Of a stretch of 64,000 nt of DNA, positions 34,656-44,090 are shown piece after piece. Position 1 is the first letter of the stretch. Every line of letters begins with the position of its first letter. The stretch covers positions 1-64,000 of the forward strand of contig NZ_FRFA01000016.1 of NCBI RefSeq assembly GCF_900143535.1, written 5' to 3'. The position numbers and the translations under genes were made by a program. Below the pieces are notes generated by a model. The model did not search any database, was not told where the DNA came from, and saw only the letters and a list, made by a program, of their open reading frames with translations. Source of the DNA: Tateyamaria sp. Alg231-49. GTDB lineage: Bacteria > Pseudomonadota > Alphaproteobacteria > Rhodobacterales > Rhodobacteraceae.

Positions 34656-34882
34656 CTGATTTTAATAATGATATCAATAATATGCGCGACGCCAAACGGC
34701 AACGCCAAATAACAAGGGAATATCAGGTTTATTTTGGCCTGATTTTTCTTGCAGCCGTGCCGTCTTGCACAGCGATTTGGGCTTACGGCTTGGTGCGTCA
34801 TGCAAAAATGCCAGCGCAAGGACCCATTCAAAGTGCCATCGGCGAAGCGCGCACAATCACGCCGTGCATCTTCTGGGCCTGA
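34652..34882 (+). CDS. pufQ: PufQ, bacteriochlorophyll-synthesis regulator
   Basis: 76 residues with one membrane helix ([20 protein letters not shown]) preceded by a charged segment ([15 protein letters not shown]), the PufQ layout. It is needed for normal bacteriochlorophyll levels in Rhodobacter, perhaps by influencing early pigment steps or carrying intermediates. Its position between bchZ and pufB is diagnostic. Confidence 0.9.
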   Translation: MTDFNNDINNMRDAKRQRQITREYQVYFGLIFLAAVPSCTAIWAYGLVRHAKMPAQGPIQSAIGEARTITPCIFWA

Positions 34883-34925
34883 CGAAATTTCCGCAGCCCG
34901 ACGGGGGTGCGGTGACGCAATCTGA

Positions 34926-34939
34926 GGTCCTTCGGGACC
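34926..34939 (+). promoter_or_regulatory. pufB leader hairpin 1
   Basis: GGTCC-TTCG-GGACC, a stem with a stable UUCG-type tetraloop in the leader between pufQ and pufB. Confidence 0.55.
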
Positions 34940-34952
34940 AAGGTGCTTAAGG

Positions 34953-34969
34953 CAGGGGAGGAGCCCCTG
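34953..34969 (+). promoter_or_regulatory. pufB leader hairpin 2
   Basis: CAGGGG-AGGAG-CCCCTG, a six-pair stem 55 bases before the pufB ATG. 5' hairpins in the pufBA leader protect this mRNA segment from decay in Rhodobacter; the same role is inferred. Confidence 0.55.
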
Positions 34970-35024
34970 TTGCAACCCAGTCGCGGGGGACGCGCGGCAT
35001 CAGTACTTATTCTTAGGAGAAAAA

Positions 35025-35183
35025 ATGGCTGATAAAAAAGACCTAAGCTTCACAGGTCTCTCAGACGAACAGGCGCAGGAACTGCACTCAGTTTATATGC
35101 AGGGGTTTATTCTATTCACAGCGGTCGCCGTGGTAGCGCACATCCTGACATACATCAAACTGCCCTGGTTTGCTTGGGGCTAA
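35025..35183 (+). CDS. pufB: LH1 antenna beta subunit
   Basis: 52 residues: [20 protein letters not shown], then [20 protein letters not shown] and [12 protein letters not shown]. It has one membrane helix with the bacteriochlorophyll-ligating His in VVAHILTY and the WxW-type C-terminus of LH1 beta. It forms the LH1 ring with PufA. TTAGGAGA lies 7 bases before the ATG. Confidence 0.97.
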   Translation: MADKKDLSFTGLSDEQAQELHSVYMQGFILFTAVAVVAHILTYIKLPWFAWG

Positions 35184-35195
35184 GGAGAATATCAT

Positions 35196-35360
35196 ATGGC
35201 ACAGTTTTACAAAATCTGGCTGATCTTCGACCCCCGTCGCGTTTTCGTGGCACAGGGTGTTTTCCTGTTTTTGCTGGCAGCAATGATTCACCTCGTTCTG
35301 CTTAGCAATCCAGAGACAAACTGGTTCGACCGTGCGTTCAGCACAATGGCCGACGAGTAA
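35196..35360 (+). CDS. pufA: LH1 antenna alpha subunit
   Basis: 54 residues: [20 protein letters not shown] followed by a membrane helix containing [10 protein letters not shown] (His ligand) and a C-terminal NWFD segment. The FDPRR motif is characteristic of LH1 alpha. It is 12 bases after pufB, with AAGGAG upstream. Confidence 0.97.
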   Translation: MAQFYKIWLIFDPRRVFVAQGVFLFLLAAMIHLVLLSNPETNWFDRAFSTMADE

Positions 35361-35376
35361 CTCAGCATGAAGCAAA

Positions 35377-35407
35377 GCTATGGGCGGGACGATGTGCCGC
35401 CCATAGC
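35377..35407 (+). terminator. pufA-pufL intercistronic hairpin
   Basis: Arms GCTATGGGCGG and CCGCCCATAGC pair perfectly over 11 bp around a nine-base loop, 16 bases after the pufA stop. The corresponding hairpin in Rhodobacter blocks 3'-5' decay and allows pufBA mRNA to exceed pufLM. No strong U-run follows, so it is more a stabiliser or attenuator than a simple terminator. Confidence 0.85.
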
Positions 35408-35468
35408 AAACAGTTTTAATTTCAACATGGCGGCACTTTCGGTGTGGCGATGAGTAGGGAGACAGAAG

Positions 35469-36299
35469 ATGGCATTGCTCAGCTTCGAAAGAAAATACCG
35501 GGTCCGCGGCGGGACACTGGTTGGTGGTGATCTATTCGATTTCTGGGTGGGGCCGTTCTATGTTGGCTTTTTTGGTGTCACGACGATCTTCTTCGCCGCT
35601 CTTGGCACATTTCTTATTTTCTATGGCGCCGCAATGGGCGACACATGGAACCCGTGGTTGATTTCCATTGATCCACCCGCGCTAGAGGTTGGTCTGGGCA
35701 TTGCGCCATTGGCCGAAGGCGGCTTGTGGCAAGCGATCACCGTTTGCGCCACGTTCGCGTTCCTGAGTTGGATGATGCGCGAGGTCGAGATTTGCCGCAA
35801 ATTGGGCATGGGATATCATGTTCCATTCGCCTTTAGCATCGCGATCCTTGCTTATGTGGCGCTGGTGATAATCCGCCCGCTGTTGCTGGGCGCGTGGGGG
35901 CATGGTTTTCCGTATGGCATCTTCAGCCACCTCGATTGGGTGAATAACGTGGGCTATGCCTACGGAAACTTCCACTACAATCCGGCTCATATGGTCGCGA
36001 TTACGTTCTTCTTTACGACGTGTTTCGCGCTAGCGCTGCATGGCTCTTTGGTGTTGTCCGCCGTTAACCCAGGCAAAGGCAAGCAGATCACATCGCCGGA
36101 TCACGAAGACACGTATTTCCGCGATTTGATTGGGTATTCGATCGGGCCATTGGGTATCCACCGTCTTGGATTGTTCCTTGCGCTGAATGCCGTGGTCTGG
36201 AGCGCGATCTGCATCGTGATTTCGGGAACAATTTGGTTCGATAGCTGGGCTGCATGGTGGGATTGGTACGCTGATCTACCGTGGTGGCGCGACCTGTAG
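35469..36299 (+). CDS. pufL: Photosynthetic reaction centre L subunit
   Basis: 276 residues with five membrane helices. The ligands are in place: His of the accessory and special-pair bacteriochlorophylls in [10 protein letters not shown] and YNPAHMVAI, and iron-quinone histidines in ALHGSLVLS and GIHRLGLFL. With PufM it holds pigments, pheophytins and quinones. The start follows GGGAGA. Confidence 0.98.
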   Translation: MALLSFERKYRVRGGTLVGGDLFDFWVGPFYVGFFGVTTIFFAALGTFLIFYGAAMGDTWNPWLISIDPPALEVGLGIAPLAEGGLWQAITVCATFAFLSWMMREVEICRKLGMGYHVPFAFSIAILAYVALVIIRPLLLGAWGHGFPYGIFSHLDWVNNVGYAYGNFHYNPAHMVAITFFFTTCFALALHGSLVLSAVNPGKGKQITSPDHEDTYFRDLIGYSIGPLGIHRLGLFLALNAVVWSAICIVISGTIWFDSWAAWWDWYADLPWWRDL

Positions 36300-36312
36300 G
36301 AGGATATGAAAA

Positions 36313-37239
36313 ATGGCTGAATATCAAAATATTTTCACACAGGTCCAAGTTCAGGGGCCGCCTGAAATGGGCATGGACCCAGACGGGGCGCTGGCAAGAG
36401 AACGGACTAAGAAGGCGGGCTTTTCGACGCTGGCGGGTGTGTTCGGTAACGCGCAGCTGGGGCCGATTTATCTGGGCGCCTTTGGTGTCGTGTCGCTGGC
36501 GACGGGTGCGCTGTGGTTTATGATCGTCGGGATCAGCTATCTGGCGCAGGTGGATTATTCGATCCCGCTGTTCCTAAAAGAGCTATTCTGGCTGTCGCTT
36601 GATCCCCCGTCCGAGGAATACGGTCTGAGCATGGCTCCGTTGAATGATGGTGGTGCATGGCTAATCGCATCGTTCTTCTTGCTGGTGTCTGTCATCTCTT
36701 GGTGGATCCGCACGTATTTGCGGGCTGAAGAGTTGGGAATGGGCAAGCATGTGTCATGGGCTTTCGCCTCTGCCATCTGGTTGTTTCTGGTGCTGGGTTT
36801 GATCCGCCCCATTATGATGGGGTCATGGGCCGAGGCTGTGCCTTATGGCGTCTTCAGCCACCTTGATTGGACGAACCTGTTTTCACTGACCTATGGCAAC
36901 TTGTTCTACAATCCGTTCCACGCGCTTTCGATTGCTTTTTTGTATGGATCGGCCCTGCTGTTTGCGATGCACGGCGCGACCATTCTGGCGGTCAGCCGCT
37001 ACGGTGGCGAGCGTGAGATTGAACAGATCGTTGATCGCGGCACGGCATCCGAGCGGGCGGCTTTGTTCTGGCGCTGGACCATGGGGTTCAACGCCACAAT
37101 GGAAGGCATTCACCGCTGGGCTTGGTGGTTCGCGGTTCTGACAACGCTGACAGGCGGCATCGGAATTTTGTTGACTGGCACGGTTGTCGATAACTGGTTC
37201 GTCTGGGCCCAAGAACATGGCTATGCGCCGCTTGATTAA
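36313..37239 (+). CDS. pufM: Photosynthetic reaction centre M subunit
   Basis: 308 residues. Conserved sites: [10 protein letters not shown] and YNPFHALSI (bacteriochlorophyll histidines), [19 protein letters not shown] (iron-ligand Glu) and [10 protein letters not shown]. It starts 13 bases after pufL with AGGAGG upstream and has no cytochrome-subunit gene (pufC) after it. Confidence 0.98.
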   Translation: MAEYQNIFTQVQVQGPPEMGMDPDGALARERTKKAGFSTLAGVFGNAQLGPIYLGAFGVVSLATGALWFMIVGISYLAQVDYSIPLFLKELFWLSLDPPSEEYGLSMAPLNDGGAWLIASFFLLVSVISWWIRTYLRAEELGMGKHVSWAFASAIWLFLVLGLIRPIMMGSWAEAVPYGVFSHLDWTNLFSLTYGNLFYNPFHALSIAFLYGSALLFAMHGATILAVSRYGGEREIEQIVDRGTASERAALFWRWTMGFNATMEGIHRWAWWFAVLTTLTGGIGILLTGTVVDNWFVWAQEHGYAPLD

Positions 37240-37268
37240 GCGGTGCAGTCCGAGAGAGGAATAAGATT

Positions 37269-37508
37269 ATGAGTGACAATCACGACTATCTGGGAACGGC
37301 CGATAATCGGAAACTGCGCCTAAGTGGTGACGTTCTAATGCTGATGCTGAAGGGGGCGGGCTATGCCGCAATCTTATGTCTGGCGCTGTGGTTCACCTTG
37401 GCCGCGATCCATTGGGTGGGTTTGCTGCTGCCCGAGGATTCCAAGTTCCGGCCCGATCCGACACCCTATTCGTTCTATGTGACCGAACAGGGCACCGATC
37501 TGGTTTAA
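37269..37508 (+). CDS. pufX: PufX-like core-complex protein
   Basis: 79 residues with one membrane helix; the segment MLMLKGAGYAAILCLALWFT aligns with PufX of Rhodobacter (around MKGAGWAGG), and the C-terminus ends TDLV. PufX opens the LH1 ring for quinone exchange and can dimerise the core. The GxxxG-type contact of R. sphaeroides PufX is not retained here (GAGYAAI), so dimer formation may differ. Position after pufM and AGAGGA upstream support the call. PufX is fast-evolving, so similarity is limited. Confidence 0.85.
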   Translation: MSDNHDYLGTADNRKLRLSGDVLMLMLKGAGYAAILCLALWFTLAAIHWVGLLLPEDSKFRPDPTPYSFYVTEQGTDLV

Positions 37509-37514
37509 CGATTT

Positions 37515-37543
37515 CCTTGGGCCGCGACTGTGCTGGCCCAAGG
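37515..37543 (+). terminator. Hairpin after pufX
   Basis: CCTTGGGCC and GGCCCAAGG pair over nine bases around an 11-base loop, starting 6 bases after the pufX stop. No U-run follows, so termination is likely incomplete or the hairpin protects the 3' end. Confidence 0.65.
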
Positions 37544-37550
37544 CACGAGG

Positions 37551-37581
37551 TTTCGGATTTTTCGTCCCTGAAAGTCCGAAA
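37551..37581 (+). other. Second hairpin in the puf 3' region
   Basis: TTTCGGA and TCCGAAA pair, with an inner TTTC/GAAA extension. It directly follows the first hairpin. Confidence 0.5.
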
Positions 37582-37611
37582 ACCGTTGGAGCCGTAAGGT
37601 TCTGACATTTC

Positions 37612-37667
37612 CTGTTGGCTACGGGAGGCAGACGTCGAACCTTCGCCGTCTGTCCCCGTACCAACAG
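37612..37667 (+). other. Long hairpin between pufX and dxs
   Basis: CTGTTGG pairs with CCAACAG, ACGGG with CCCGT, and GGCAGACG with CGTCTGTC (one G-U pair), giving about 20 pairs with small bulges around a loop near 37640. ATTAAATTTT follows, so it may end the puf transcript; it may also be part of a processed 3'-UTR RNA. It ends 33 bases before dxs. Confidence 0.7.
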
Positions 37668-37700
37668 ATTAAATTTTCCCAAATCGAAAGGGCTGCCGAT

Positions 37701-39581
37701 ATGACCCCCATTCTTGATCGTGTCGCCGGGCCGTCCGACCTGAAGGGTCTAAGCGATGGCGACCTTGCGCAACTCGCGGACGAGCTACGCACCGAAGTAA
37801 TCGAGGCTGTGGCGACAACCGGCGGGCATCTTGGGTCGTCGCTGGGTGTGGTTGAACTGACGGTTGCCCTGCATGCAGTTTTCGACACGCCGCGCGACAA
37901 GTTGATCTGGGATGTGGGGCATCAGTGTTATCCGCATAAGGTGCTGACAGGTCGGCGCGCGCAGATGAAAACGCTGCGACAAGAAGGCGGGATTTCAGGG
38001 TTCACCAAACGCTCTGAAAGCGAATTCGATCCGTTTGGCGCGGCACATTCGAGTACGTCGATTTCAGCGGCTTTGGGGTTTACGGTCGCGCGCGATATGG
38101 GGCAGCCGACGGGTGATGCCGTGGCGATCATCGGGGATGGGTCGATCAGCGCGGGTATGGCGTATGAGGCGATGAACAACGCAGGCGCCGAAGGCCGCCG
38201 CATGTTCGTGATTTTGAATGATAATGAAATGAGCATTGCGCCTCCCGTGGGGGCGATGTCGCAATATATGTCGCGCTTGGCAGACACACCGCTGGGTGCT
38301 CTGGGCGAGACGTTCGAGGCGGCATTGCCCGGCCCATTGCGCGATCATGCGCGGCGTGCGCGGGAATTGGTGACGGGGACGTCTGCGGCAAGTGGCACGA
38401 TGTTCGAAGAACTGGGCTTTGATTATATCGGCCCGATTAATGGGCATGACATGGATCAGTTGCTGGGTGTTTTGCGCGCGGCGCGGACGCGGGCGACGGG
38501 GCCGGTGTTGATCCATTGCTGCACGGTGAAGGGGAGGGGCTATGCGCCTGCTGAAACCTCTGCCGATAAGTATCATGGTGTTTCAAAGTTCAATGTGGCC
38601 AGTGGTGCGCAGGCGACATCTGGATCAAATGCGCCAAGCTATACCAAGGTGTTCGGCCAAGCGTTGACCCGCATGGCAGCACAAGATTCAAAGATCGTTG
38701 GGATCACGGCGGCCATGCCGTCTGGCACGGGGATGGATATTTTCGCGGATAAATTTCCCAAGCGGATGTTTGATGTGGGCATTGCCGAACAGCATGGCGT
38801 GACCTTTGCGGCAGGCATGGCGGCGGGAGGGTTGAAGCCGTTCTGCGCGATTTATTCGACGTTCCTGCAACGCGGTTATGACCAGATCGTGCATGATGTG
38901 GCGTTGCAAAATCTACCTGTGCGTTTCGCGATCGACCGCGCCGGATTGGTCGGGGCCGATGGCGCTACACATGCGGGTGCGTTCGATGTGGGATACCTTT
39001 CTGCATTGCCCAACATGACCGTGATGGCCGCCTCTGACGAGGCTGAATTGGTGCACATGGTTGCCACCGCTGTGGCGCACTATAGCGGGCCGATTGCGTT
39101 TCGGTATCCGCGTGGGACGGGCACGGGTGTTGATATTCCTGACGTGGGCGCGGTGCTTGAGATTGGCAAAGGGCGCGTTGTGCGCCAAGGATCAGATGTG
39201 GCGATCTTGTCGTTTGGGGCGCATTTGTCGGAAAGCTTGAAGGCCGCTGATGTAATGGCGGCGCAGGGTGTTTCGATGACAGTCGCGGATGCGCGATTTG
39301 CCAAGCCGTTGGATCATGCGCTAATCCGGCAGCTTGCAAAACACCACAAGGCGCTGATCACGATTGAACAAGGATCGCAGGGTGGCTTTGGCGCGATGGT
39401 TTTGCATTACATGGCGGGCGAGGGGTTGGTGGATGGCAACTTGGCTGTGCGCACGATGACCTTGCCAGATCGCTTTATCGACCAAGCGGCCCCTGATGCG
39501 ATGTATGCCGACGCAGGGCTGACAGCGACGGATATCGCGGCCACCGCATTGCAGGCGATCAAAGCGCCAGCGCGGGTTTAA
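37701..39581 (+). CDS. dxs: 1-deoxy-D-xylulose-5-phosphate synthase
   Basis: 626 residues. Thiamine-diphosphate binding motif [35 protein letters not shown], and transketolase-type [21 protein letters not shown] [16 protein letters not shown]. It makes DXP from pyruvate and glyceraldehyde 3-phosphate, feeding isoprenoids for carotenoids and phytyl chains. It is the last gene of the plus-strand superoperon; its stop overlaps the converging idi stop. Confidence 0.97.
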   Translation: MTPILDRVAGPSDLKGLSDGDLAQLADELRTEVIEAVATTGGHLGSSLGVVELTVALHAVFDTPRDKLIWDVGHQCYPHKVLTGRRAQMKTLRQEGGISGFTKRSESEFDPFGAAHSSTSISAALGFTVARDMGQPTGDAVAIIGDGSISAGMAYEAMNNAGAEGRRMFVILNDNEMSIAPPVGAMSQYMSRLADTPLGALGETFEAALPGPLRDHARRARELVTGTSAASGTMFEELGFDYIGPINGHDMDQLLGVLRAARTRATGPVLIHCCTVKGRGYAPAETSADKYHGVSKFNVASGAQATSGSNAPSYTKVFGQALTRMAAQDSKIVGITAAMPSGTGMDIFADKFPKRMFDVGIAEQHGVTFAAGMAAGGLKPFCAIYSTFLQRGYDQIVHDVALQNLPVRFAIDRAGLVGADGATHAGAFDVGYLSALPNMTVMAASDEAELVHMVATAVAHYSGPIAFRYPRGTGTGVDIPDVGAVLEIGKGRVVRQGSDVAILSFGAHLSESLKAADVMAAQGVSMTVADARFAKPLDHALIRQLAKHHKALITIEQGSQGGFGAMVLHYMAGEGLVDGNLAVRTMTLPDRFIDQAAPDAMYADAGLTATDIAATALQAIKAPARV

Positions 39582-40108
39582 GCGCCGGCCATTTCCTTGA
39601 AAATCATCGTGCTGTGCTGCGCCATGTAGATTTGCAGCCAAGGGGTGAAGGCGTCAGGCGTGGTCTTTAATTGTGCGCGCAGATCGGTTTGGGACACCCA
39701 GCGGGTCGCCATCACCTCTTCCGGGTTGGGGGCCATGCGCAAGCTGAACGGGACCTGGGCCACATAGACCTCGACCACCTCATGTTCGATCAGGCCGCCG
39801 CCCACATCGGCGCGGTATTCTAACTGCCCGCGATGGTGCAGGGTCAGGTTTGTGATGCCAAGCTCTTCGTTCATGCGGCGCGCGGCGCACGCCAGCGGTG
39901 CCTCGTCCCAATCGGGGTGCGTGCAACAGGTGTTCGCCCACAGACCGGGCGTGTGGTATTTGCACATGGCGCGTTGCTGGATCAGGATGTGATCGCCGGA
40001 CATGGCAAAGACGGAAATCGCCTTGTGCCGCAAGCCACGCAGATGCGCGTCCAGCTTTTCGACAGGCGTGAGCGTTCCGTCGATCCAAGCGGGGATCATG
40101 ATCGTCAT
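39578..40108 (-). CDS. idi: Isopentenyl-diphosphate delta-isomerase, type 1
   Basis: 176 residues, Nudix-fold isomerase. The catalytic Cys lies in [12 protein letters not shown] and the metal-binding Glu in RRMNEELGI. It interconverts IPP and DMAPP. Its ATG overlaps the bchP stop, so it is the last gene of the bchG-bch2-bchP-idi operon. Confidence 0.96.
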   Translation of the reverse strand: MTIMIPAWIDGTLTPVEKLDAHLRGLRHKAISVFAMSGDHILIQQRAMCKYHTPGLWANTCCTHPDWDEAPLACAARRMNEELGITNLTLHHRGQLEYRADVGGGLIEHEVVEVYVAQVPFSLRMAPNPEEVMATRWVSQTDLRAQLKTTPDAFTPWLQIYMAQHSTMIFKEMAGA

Positions 40109-41286
40109 CAGACGTGGGTTTCAGACACAAGGCGCGTAAGATGCGCAAGGTTTTTGATGCCGATTTTCAGATGTGCCATCGGGCGGGCCTTGATCAGGCG
40201 CTTGTTCATGTAAGCCTCAAATGTCAGGCGTTGGACGTCGACGTCGTGGCACAAAGACACGAAACGCTCGCGCCGTTCATCGCTGCGGTAGTATGCGTTT
40301 TGCATCGCACCGAGGACTTTGAACACTGATTTATGTTCGCGCATGAACAGCTTGCGGGCCAGTTGCAGATCTTTGGAGCGGCCCGTTTCCAAAAAGGCGC
40401 TGGCGGCAGTTGCTGCGACCCGTCCACCCAGCATGGCGTAGTAAATGCCTTCGCCAGAGGACGGCGCGACGACGCCTGCGGCATCACCTGCCAAAATCAC
40501 ATCGCGGCCATTGTCCCACTTGTCCATTGGTTTCAGCGGGATCGGCGCACCTTCGCGGCGCAAGGTTTTGCAATCGGTCAGCCCATGTGTGGCGCGAATG
40601 TCGGCGGTGGCCTTTTTCAGGTCCACGCCTTCGATGCCCGTACCCATGCCGATGCTGGCGGATTTGCCGTGGGGGAAAATCCAGCCATAGAAGTCGGACG
40701 AGATTGCGCCGTCATAAATCACGTCACAGCGCAGCGGATCATAGTCGACGCTAAGTGCGGGGGCTTCGATGATTTCGTGGTACGCGATGACATACGGAAT
40801 CTTGTCGCCGCCGGGGACTTCAGCCTTGGCGACCTTAGACCGCGCGCCGTCTGAGCCGATGATCAGTTTGGTTTGCAGGCTGCGATCTTCGCCCGTTTCC
40901 TTGTCGCGAAAGACGACGGCGGTTTGGTCCGCGTCGCGGTCAATTCGCAGAAAGGTGCCAGTGAAGCAATCGGCACCCGCTTGCTTTCCACGGTCACGCA
41001 GGAAGGGGTCGAAATCCTTGCGGTCGACCATGCCCACAAAGCCGTTTTCAATCGGGATATCGACCTTGCGTCCGGTGGGGGAAATCATGCGTGCGGTGTT
41101 CACCTTGGCGACAAGTTGGTCGTCGGGGATCAGGAAATCGGTGATGGCGCGCGGTGGAATGGCCCCGCCGCAGGGTTTGATCCGACCATCGCGGTCGATC
41201 ATCGCGACACACTTGCCAGAGCGTGCGAGGTCTTCTGCTGCTGTGGCACCGGACGGGCCACCACCGATGACGACGACATCATACAT
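40108..41286 (-). CDS. bchP: Geranylgeranyl diphosphate/bacteriochlorophyll reductase
   Basis: 392 residues, FAD-dependent reductase: VVVIGGGPSGATAAEDLARSG at the N-terminus (split: VVVIGGGPSG, ATAAEDLARSG), GSDGARSKVAK and ILAGDAAGVVAPSSGEGIYY. It reduces the geranylgeranyl tail of bacteriochlorophyll to phytyl. It starts 1 base after bch2. Confidence 0.97.
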   Translation of the reverse strand: MYDVVVIGGGPSGATAAEDLARSGKCVAMIDRDGRIKPCGGAIPPRAITDFLIPDDQLVAKVNTARMISPTGRKVDIPIENGFVGMVDRKDFDPFLRDRGKQAGADCFTGTFLRIDRDADQTAVVFRDKETGEDRSLQTKLIIGSDGARSKVAKAEVPGGDKIPYVIAYHEIIEAPALSVDYDPLRCDVIYDGAISSDFYGWIFPHGKSASIGMGTGIEGVDLKKATADIRATHGLTDCKTLRREGAPIPLKPMDKWDNGRDVILAGDAAGVVAPSSGEGIYYAMLGGRVAATAASAFLETGRSKDLQLARKLFMREHKSVFKVLGAMQNAYYRSDERRERFVSLCHDVDVQRLTFEAYMNKRLIKARPMAHLKIGIKNLAHLTRLVSETHV

Positions 41287-41287
41287 T

Positions 41288-42574
41288 TTATTCTCCTGGC
41301 ACGAGTGTGGCAGGCATGGTGGCCTGCGGCGTTTCCATGACGCGCGCAGCCATCAAAGCTGCGGCAAGAAAAAGGGTCGCTTCGAACGTGAAGACGGCAC
41401 CGAAGGCAGGGCCGTCTGGTGCGAAGGTGCGCGCAACGTCCACAAGCACGGCACCTGTCAGACCGCCGAAACCTGCGGCGATGGCTTGTGCTGCACCCCA
41501 CAGACCCATGCGCGTGCCTTCACGTTGGCCCCGCCCTTGGGACGCAAGCGCCATCATCGCGCCAATCGCTGCAACCGCGAACATGCCGTTGAAGAAGCCA
41601 AGTGCGATCACAAGGTAGGTAAAGTTCAGCGCGGTATCAGCGAAGCCTGTCATACAGATCAGCGTAAGAACCGCGCAAGACCCAAGGCAACCCGCCATGA
41701 CCCATGTGCGAAGCGCGCCGATTTTCAGGCCCGTTGCCATGATGCCGACGGTCAGCATCCCGATGAACACGCCGCCGTTTTGCGCGCCGCTGAGCGATGT
41801 GGATTGCCCCGGAGTGAAGCCGAAAACGAGGCCTGCGTAGGGTTCCAAGATCAATTCCTGCATGAAGTAGGCGTTCATTGACAGGAACACGAACAGGGTG
41901 AAGTTGCGTGTTTTCGGCTCTGACCAAACCTCACGTAGGCCGTGCATGAAGGGGGTCGGTGCCTCAGGGCGCATGGGGGTGACGCGGCTTTCGATCTTGC
42001 CGATAGCGAGGGTCGTCAGAAGCAGTGCGAGTGTGGAGATGACGGCGACGACGGTTATCAGGCGTTGCGGTGAATAGGGGTCGAGGAATTGCCCTGCGAG
42101 GCCAGCGGTCAAGGCGATGCCAAAGATCATCATCAGCCATGTGATCGTGGCAGCAGCTGCGCGGCGATCAGGGGCGGTGGCCGTTGCAAGCAGTGCCAGC
42201 AGCGATGTGCCGGACGCGCCGACGCCGATGCCGATCAGCCCGTATGAGATGATGGACAATGCAATGGCCAGCGCAAAATTTTGTGCGAACATGGTCACGG
42301 CAAAGGCAGCACCGATGCCGCCCGCCGCCAAAATCGCCATGCCGCCAATAATCCAACGGGTGCGGTTGCCGCCTGTGTCAGAGGTGAAGCCCCAGCGCGG
42401 CCGCGACAGTTGGATGCCATAGTGCAGGCCAACCAATGCGCCGGGCAACAGGGCGGGCAGGGCGAATTCGACAACCATCAAACGGTTCAGCGTCGAGGTG
42501 GTGAGCACGACAATCGCGCCAAGCGCCATTTGCACCTGCCCAAGACGAGCGATTTGGCCCCATGATAGTGTCAT
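41288..42574 (-). CDS. PucC/LhaA-family MFS protein (ORF428)
   Basis: 428 residues with about twelve membrane helices (RLGQVQMALGAIVVLTTSTL, ALVGLHYGIQLSRPRWGFTS, LVFLSMNAYFMQELILEPYA-type segments). It belongs to the PucC family of light-harvesting assembly or pigment-handling transporters. The gene between bchG and bchP in purple-bacterial clusters is often called bch2 or ORF428; the length fits. ATG at 42574 overlaps the bchG stop; the frame extends upstream only inside bchG. Confidence 0.9.
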   Translation of the reverse strand: MTLSWGQIARLGQVQMALGAIVVLTTSTLNRLMVVEFALPALLPGALVGLHYGIQLSRPRWGFTSDTGGNRTRWIIGGMAILAAGGIGAAFAVTMFAQNFALAIALSIISYGLIGIGVGASGTSLLALLATATAPDRRAAAATITWLMMIFGIALTAGLAGQFLDPYSPQRLITVVAVISTLALLLTTLAIGKIESRVTPMRPEAPTPFMHGLREVWSEPKTRNFTLFVFLSMNAYFMQELILEPYAGLVFGFTPGQSTSLSGAQNGGVFIGMLTVGIMATGLKIGALRTWVMAGCLGSCAVLTLICMTGFADTALNFTYLVIALGFFNGMFAVAAIGAMMALASQGRGQREGTRMGLWGAAQAIAAGFGGLTGAVLVDVARTFAPDGPAFGAVFTFEATLFLAAALMAARVMETPQATMPATLVPGE

Positions 42575-43470
42575 AGCATGCTCCTGAGTGCGAAGGCGGC
42601 GATCATCATGCCGCTGACGTACATCGCGACGCCGGTGCCATTGTACCAAGGCGCGCGGGCTTTCGGGTCTGTCAGCAGGATGGTCATTGCCCAGATTTGT
42701 GCGACCAGCAGGGCGGCGATAGCCGCGGCGAACAGCGGCTTGCCCCACGTGAACAACAGTGCCGCGACGATAATTTGCGGGATTGTCATGATCCAGCAGG
42801 CCATGCGCGCCGCGCGTTCCGGCCCGAGCGTTACGGGCAGCGAATTGACCCCCATCTGGCGGTCGCCTTCAAGCGCCTTGAAGTCGTTCAGCGTCATGAT
42901 GCCGTGCGCGCCCGTGGCGTAAAGGGAGGCGATAATGATGACAGGCCAGCTAGGTGCGCCAACGGACAAAACGGCGGCCCCTGTGAACCAAGGCAAGCCT
43001 TCGTAGCATAGGCCGACAAGCCCCGGACCCCACCAGCCAGATCGTTTCAGGCGCACGGGTTCTGCGGAATAGGCCCAAGCCGCCAGCACGCCAAACACGG
43101 TCGCGCCAAACCCCCAAGGGCCAAGTTGCGCGCCAATAATCAAAGACAGCACCGACATCGCCAGCGCGATATACAAGCCCCATTTGCCGGGGATGCGGCC
43201 CGACGGAATGGGGCGACCCGGCTCGTTGATCGCGTCAACGTGGCGATCACACCAATCGTTGGCGGCCTGACTCATGCCACAGACGATGGGGCCAGCAAGG
43301 ATGACGCCAAGAACAATCAGCCCCCATTGGCCGCTTGGCGATACCCCTGATGAAATCACACCGCACAGATATGCCCACATCGGTGGAAACCACGTGACGG
43401 GTTTGATCAGCCTTAACATCGCTGCCGGTTCGGGCAGGTGTCGGGGGGAGAGGGCTGTCAGATAAGTCAT
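42571..43470 (-). CDS. bchG: Bacteriochlorophyll synthase (prenyltransferase)
   Basis: 299 residues, UbiA-type membrane prenyltransferase. Asp-rich motif ANDWCDRHVDAINEPGRPIP (about 88-107) and the second one, MTLNDFKALEGDRQMG. It attaches geranylgeranyl to bacteriochlorophyllide a. It is the first gene of its operon and diverges from cycA. Confidence 0.97.
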   Translation of the reverse strand: MTYLTALSPRHLPEPAAMLRLIKPVTWFPPMWAYLCGVISSGVSPSGQWGLIVLGVILAGPIVCGMSQAANDWCDRHVDAINEPGRPIPSGRIPGKWGLYIALAMSVLSLIIGAQLGPWGFGATVFGVLAAWAYSAEPVRLKRSGWWGPGLVGLCYEGLPWFTGAAVLSVGAPSWPVIIIASLYATGAHGIMTLNDFKALEGDRQMGVNSLPVTLGPERAARMACWIMTIPQIIVAALLFTWGKPLFAAAIAALLVAQIWAMTILLTDPKARAPWYNGTGVAMYVSGMMIAAFALRSML

Positions 43471-43485
43471 AGCGTAAGCTTATCG

Positions 43486-43512
43486 TTACACTTTGTGAAT
43501 ATTCAAGTGTAA
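43486..43512. promoter_or_regulatory. Inverted repeat between bchG and cycA
   Basis: TTACACTT-N11-AAGTGTAA, centred 29 bases upstream of the bchG start. Its right arm overlaps the TGT of the PpsR-type site that follows. Confidence 0.6.
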
Positions 43513-43525
43513 AGGTGAATTGACA
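43508..43525. promoter_or_regulatory. PpsR/CrtJ operator, bchG/cycA
   Basis: TGTAAAGGTGAATTGACA fits TGT-N12-ACA, 38 bases from bchG and 98 from cycA. Confidence 0.65.
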
Positions 43526-43622
43526 AATGCACAGGGTGCGCAGTGATCTGCCTTAATTGGCAACTGCGGCTTTACCTGTCGTTGAAGCGTGCTAGGTTTT
43601 TTTAGCGATGGGAGAAAAATGA

Positions 43623-44069
43623 ATGAAAAAAATCTTGGTAACTGTACTTGGCTTAGGCCTTTCGGCGGCTCCGGCGTTTGCTGATGGTCACGCAACGGGT
43701 GATGCGGCTGCGGGCGAAGCGGCGTTTGGACAGTGTAAAGCTTGTCACTCTATCGTTGACGCAGATGACAACATCATCCTGCGCGGCGGTAAGAATGGAC
43801 CGAACCTTTACGGCGTCTACACGCGGGTTGCGGGTTCGCTTGAAGATTTCCGTTATGGTGACTCGCTTGTGGAAGCGGGCGAAGCGGGCCTTGCATGGAA
43901 CGAAGCGGACTTTGCGACATATGTTGCTGATCCACGCCAGTTCTTGCGCGACTATATCGAAGATCGTCGTGCGCGCAGCAACATGTCGTTCAAGCTGCGG
44001 TCCGAAGAGGATGCGCTGAACATTTGGGCCTACCTTGTGTCCGTCGGCCCCGAGGCGGCAGGCAACTAG
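43623..44069 (+). CDS. cycA: Cytochrome c2-type periplasmic cytochrome
   Basis: 148 residues. Signal peptide MKKILVTVLGLGLSAAPAFA, haem site FGQCKACHSIV (CxxCH), and an axial Met in RARSNMSFKL. Cytochrome c2 carries electrons from the bc1 complex to the oxidised reaction centre, which fits a cluster with no bound cytochrome subunit gene. GGGAGAAAAATGA precedes the ATG; an ATG four bases earlier is out of frame. Confidence 0.92.
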   Translation: MKKILVTVLGLGLSAAPAFADGHATGDAAAGEAAFGQCKACHSIVDADDNIILRGGKNGPNLYGVYTRVAGSLEDFRYGDSLVEAGEAGLAWNEADFATYVADPRQFLRDYIEDRRARSNMSFKLRSEEDALNIWAYLVSVGPEAAGN

Positions 44070-44090
44070 TCCAGTTGCAACAGTTTTGCG

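Noticed and set aside
37612-37667. Riboswitch before dxs (for example thiamine-linked)
   Set aside because: The structure is one long hairpin, without the conserved TPP core or a multi-helix junction.
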